Shown here piece after piece: positions 61,001 to 64,000 of a stretch of DNA of 64,000 nucleotides (its first letter is position 1; each line of letters begins with the position of its first letter). The notes under the pieces are model-generated. The model did not search any database, was not told the DNA's origin, and was given only the letters and a program-made list of their open reading frames with translations. The translations under genes were made by a program, and so were the position numbers. Source of the stretch: Megalopta genalis (taxonomy: Eukaryota; Arthropoda; Insecta; Hymenoptera; Halictidae); the NCBI RefSeq assembly GCF_051020955.1, contig NW_027477113.1:33620-97619 (forward strand), given 5' to 3'.

Positions 61001-64000
61001 TTCGCATTGATATGTAGCTAAATCATGTGTTTCGCATGGATTTGAAGCTAACTCGTTTGATTCGCCTGCATTTGAAGCTAAATCATGTATATTGCAAGTA
61101 TTTGAAGCTCATCCATTTGATTTGCATGAATATTAAGCTAAACCATATGTTTCGCATGAGTATTAAGCTAAACCATTTGTATCGCTTGAATTTGATGCTA
61201 AATCATGTGTTTCTCTAGGATTTGAAGCTAACTCGTTTGTTTGGCATGCAGTTGTAGCTAAATCATGTATATCACAAGTACTTGAAGCTAAACCATTTGA
61301 TTCGCATGGATTTTAAACTAAGCCTTCTGCTTCGCATTAATTTGAAGCTATGTCAAGTGTTTCGCTTGGATTTTAAGCTCACTCGTTTGTTTCGCATGCA
61401 GTTGTAGCAAATCATGTATGACACAACTATTTGAGGCTAAACCATTTGATTCCCATGGATTTGAAGCTAAGACTTCCACTTCGCATTGATATGGATCTAA
61501 CACCATATGTTTCGCATGGATTTAAAGCTAACTCGTTTGTTTCGCCTGCATTGGAAGCTACATCACGTATATCGCAAGAATTTGAAGCTAAATCATTTGT
61601 GTCGCATGGATTTGAAGCTAAGCCTTCTACGTCGCATTGATTTGAAGCTAAATCATGTGTAGCGCATGGATTTGAAGCTAACTCGTTTGTTTCGCCTGCA
61701 TTTGAAGATAAATCATGTATATCACAAGTATTTGAATCTAAACCATTTGTTTCGCATTGATTTGAAGATAAGCTTTCTACTTCGCATTGGTTTGAAGCTA
61801 ACTCGATTGTTTCGCCTGCATTTGCAGCTTTATCACATATATCGCAATTATCTGATGATAAATCATATGTTTCTCATGTATTTGAACATAAGCCTTGTAC
61901 TTCGCATTGATTTGAAGCTAAATCATGTGTTTCGCATGGATTTGAAGCTAATTCATGTATATCACATGTATTTGAAGCTGACCCATATGTTTTGCGTGAA
62001 TATTAAGCTAAACCATGTGTTTCGAACCTATTTGAAGCTGAATTATGTGTTTCTCTTGCATTTGAAGCTAACACGTTTGTTTTACATGCAGTTGAAGCTA
62101 AAACATGTACATCACAAGTATCTGGATCTAATCCATCTGTTTCGCAAGAATATGAAGCTATGAAGCCAATCCATGTGATTCGCATGAATTTGAAGCTAAA
62201 TCATGTGTGTCGCATGGATTTGAAGCTGTATCACTTATATCGCAATTATCTGAAGATAAATCATTTGTTTCTCATGTGTTTAAAGCTAAGCCTTCTACGT
62301 CGCATTGATTTGAAGCTAAATCATGTGTAGCGCATGGATTTGAAGCTAACTCGTTGGTTTCGCCTGCATTTTAAACTATAATCACTCATATTCGCAAGCA
62401 TTTGAAGCCCAATCATTCTTTTCGCATGGATTTGAAGCTAACCCTTCTACTTCGCACTGATTTGAAGCTAAATCATATTGTTTCGCTAGGATTTGAATCT
62501 AACTCGTTTGTTTGGCATGCAGTAGAATCTAAGTCATGTATATAACAAGTATTTGAAGCTAAATCATTTGATTCGCATGGACTAGAAACTATGCCGTCTA
62601 CTTCGCTTTGATTTGAAACTGAATCATTTGTTTCGCTTGGATTTGAAGCTAACTCGTTCGTTTCGCATGCAGTTGAAGCTAAATCATGTATATCACAAGT
62701 ATTTGTAGCTAAACCATTTGTTTCGCATTGACGTGAAGATAAGCCTTCTACTTCGCATTGATTCGAATCTAACCCTTCTACTTCGCATTGATTTGAAGGT
62801 AAATCATGTGTTTCGCTTGGATTTGAAGCTAACTCGTTTGTTCCGCCTGCATTTGAAGCTATATCCCATATATCGCAACATTTTGAAGCGAAATCAATTA
62901 TGTCGCATGGATTTGAAGCTAAGCCTTCTACTTCGCATTGATTTGAAGTTAAATCATGCGTTTCACTTGGATTTGAAGCTAACTTGTTTGTTTCGCATGC
63001 AGTTGAAGCTAAATCATGTTTATCACATGTATCTGAATCTAAACCATTTGTTTCTCAAGAATATGAAGCTATGAAGCTAAACCATGTGTTTCGAATGAAT
63101 TTGAAGCTAAATGATGTGTTTCGCATGGATGTGAAGCTAACTCTTTTGTTTCGTCTGCATTTGAAGATAAATCATGTATATCGCAAGTATTTGAAGCTAA
63201 TCCGTTTGATTCGCATGGATTTGAAACTAAGCCATCTACTGCGCATTGATTTGAAGCTAACTCGATTGTTTCGCATGCAGTTGAAGCTAAATCATGTATA
63301 AAACAAGTATTTTAAGCTAAACAATTCGTTTCAGCATGGATTTGTAGCTAAGGCCTCTACTTCGCATGAATTTGAATCTGAATCATGTGTTTCGCATGGA
63401 TTTGAATCTAACTCGTTTGTTTCGCCTGCATTGGAAAGCAACATCACGTATATCGCAAGAATTTGAAGCTAAATCATGTGTGTCGCATGGATTTGAAGCT
63501 GTATCACTTATATCGCAATTATCTGAAGGTAAATCATTTGTTTCTCATGTGTTTAAAGCTAAGCCTTCTACTTCGCATTGATTTGAACCTAAATCATGTG
63601 TAGCGCATGGATTTGAAGCTAACTCGTTTGTTTCGCCTGCATTTGAAGCTAAATCATGTATATCACAAGTATTTGAATCTAAACCATTTGTTTCGCATTG
63701 ATTTGAAGATAAGCTTTCTACTTCGCATTGATTTGAAGCTAACTCGATTGTTTCGCCTGCATTTGCAGCTTTATCAGATATATCGCAATTATCTGATGAT
63801 AAATCATATGTTTCTCATGTATTTGGACATAAGCCATGTACTTCGCATTGATTTGAAGCTAAATCATGTGTTTCGCATGGATTTGAAGCTAACTCGTTTG
63901 TTTCGCCCTGCCGTTAAAGCTAAATCAAGTATATCACAAGTATTTGTAGCTAAACCATGTGTTTCGCATGAATTTGAAGCTAAATGATGTCTTTCGCATT
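46077..64000 (+). repeat. ~22.1-kb super-repeat, copy 2 (truncated by the window end)
   Basis: Second copy, ~17.9 kb visible. It shares even small private variants of copy 1, such as the 330-bp deletion (near 51.4 kb), the P-to-Q jump (near 49.9 kb) and TTTTATTTCGCC (near 49,199). Up to ~52,800 there is no indel against copy 1 and only isolated substitutions, for example GAAGATAAGCC at ~47,810 where copy 1 has GAAGCTAAGCC. After that, one-base indels accumulate. It could be a true recent duplication or an assembly duplication of the same locus; sequence alone does not decide. Confidence 0.85.
52800..63910 (+). other. Stretch of super-repeat copy 2 dense in one-base indels
   Basis: Compared with 30.7-41.8 kb, about 35 single-base insertions or deletions are visible, nearly all in homopolymers. 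Examples: extra C ~52,810, lost A ~52,941, extra T ~53,975, extra A ~54,141, extra A ~55,434 and ~55,480, extra C ~55,926 and ~56,133, lost T ~57,856, ~57,916 and ~58,063, extra T ~59,226 and ~59,614, extra A ~63,333, extra C ~63,906. Substitutions are very rare (for example ~59,777 and ~61,982). Indels far outnumber substitutions, the usual signature of uncorrected long-read consensus. Confidence 0.8.

Larger units (their letters stand above)
1..64000 (+). repeat. Tandem array of a 30-bp satellite/minisatellite unit filling the whole window
   Basis: The same 30-bp period can be read from the first to the last base: the core TTTGAAGCT recurs every 30 bp, followed by AA plus a variable middle and then usually TTCGCATGGA. 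That is about 2,130 units. All are in the same orientation; the reverse complement AGCTTCAA is not seen as a unit core, so there is no inversion. Unit length is very stable, and changes in length are mostly whole units (30, 150, 300, 330 bp), with a few small indels that shift the register. The + strand has more T than A and more G than C. No unique DNA interrupts the array and neither end is reached. Known biology: such arrays grow and homogenise by unequal exchange, gene conversion or slippage. Inference: eukaryotic satellite DNA, host unknown. Confidence 0.97.

Noticed and set aside
52800..63910. Relaxed selection or pseudogenisation to explain the many frame-breaking indels after 52.8 kb
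   Set aside because: Substitutions are nearly absent while homopolymer indels are dense, which fits sequencing consensus error far better than evolutionary decay.
1..64000. CRISPR array (regular ~30-bp repeats)
   Set aside because: There are no unique spacers: the whole period is repeat, units vary gradually by substitution, and no cas-like gene or leader is present.
1..64000. Many open frames of 60-300 codons on both strands as real genes
   Set aside because: They follow from a 30-bp unit whose length is a multiple of three. They overlap on both strands, many start at TTG or in mid-repeat, they end at recurrent scars, and none has a unique domain, promoter or ribosome-binding context.
1..64000. 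CENP-B box as evidence for a centromere
   Set aside because: Units contain TTCG, but the required downstream A and CGGG are absent, so the known box is not matched.
1..64000. Telomeric repeat or rDNA spacer
   Set aside because: The 30-bp unit has no G-run telomere motif, and no rRNA gene or spacer landmark is present.
1..64000. Hairpin-forming or inverted-repeat structure, such as an origin or a palindromic satellite
   Set aside because: Apart from short palindromes like GCATGC in E units there is no extended dyad symmetry, and all units are in the same orientation.

Overview
The window is one continuous, head-to-tail tandem repeat array. From base 1 to base 64,000 it is built from a 30-bp unit, roughly 2,130 copies, all in the same orientation. 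I found no unique sequence, no gene, RNA gene, mobile element or CRISPR array. A unit reads as the conserved core TTTGAAGCT, then AA plus a variable middle, then usually TTCGCATGGA. Five unit classes (A: CATGTATATCACAAG; B: CCATTTGTTTCGCAT; C: CCTTCTACTTCGCAT; D: CATGTGTTTCGCTTGG; E: CGTTTGTTTCGCATGC) follow each other in a fixed order, D-E-A-B-C, giving a 150-bp higher-order repeat (HOR). The DNA is AT-rich (a typical unit is about 37% GC), with T over A and G over C on the + strand.

Above the 150-bp level the array is nested. (1) Bases 1 to ~7,876 are the most varied, with a local ~1.3-kb duplication near 3.0-5.7 kb. (2) From ~7,877 two large composite blocks alternate. Block P (~2.3-3.0 kb) lies near 7.9, 18.9, 25.5, 31.4, 47.6 and 53.5 kb. 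Block Q (~3.5-4.0 kb) lies near 10.9, 14.9, 21.5, 27.8, 46.1 (partial) and 49.9 kb. Q1 and Q2 are adjacent with a spacing of 3,982 bp; P+Q gives spacings of 6,607 and 5,882 bp. (3) From ~33.95 to 46.08 kb come further 30-bp-unit segments (S, a partial Q, T and U). (4) The stretch 23,985-46,076 starts again at ~46,077 with an offset of 22,092 bp and runs to the window end, so a ~22.1-kb super-repeat is present in one full and one partial copy. The second copy is collinear without indels up to ~52.8 kb. Beyond that it carries about 35 one-base, mostly homopolymer, indels but almost no substitutions, which looks like unpolished long-read consensus.

Because the unit is 30 bp (a multiple of three), long open frames appear on both strands: a + frame with ten-residue repeats like LKLNHVFRMD and a - frame with ten-residue repeats like ASNPCETHDL. 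They are broken by register-shifting indels and stops at repeated scar positions, the longest start at TTG, and there is no unique flanking domain or recognisable promoter. I treat them as by-products of the repeat. The best reading is satellite or very large minisatellite DNA, probably from a eukaryotic chromosome (regular long array, nested HORs, CpG-decay-like variants). The species cannot be named from the sequence, and no function, centromeric or other, can be shown here.
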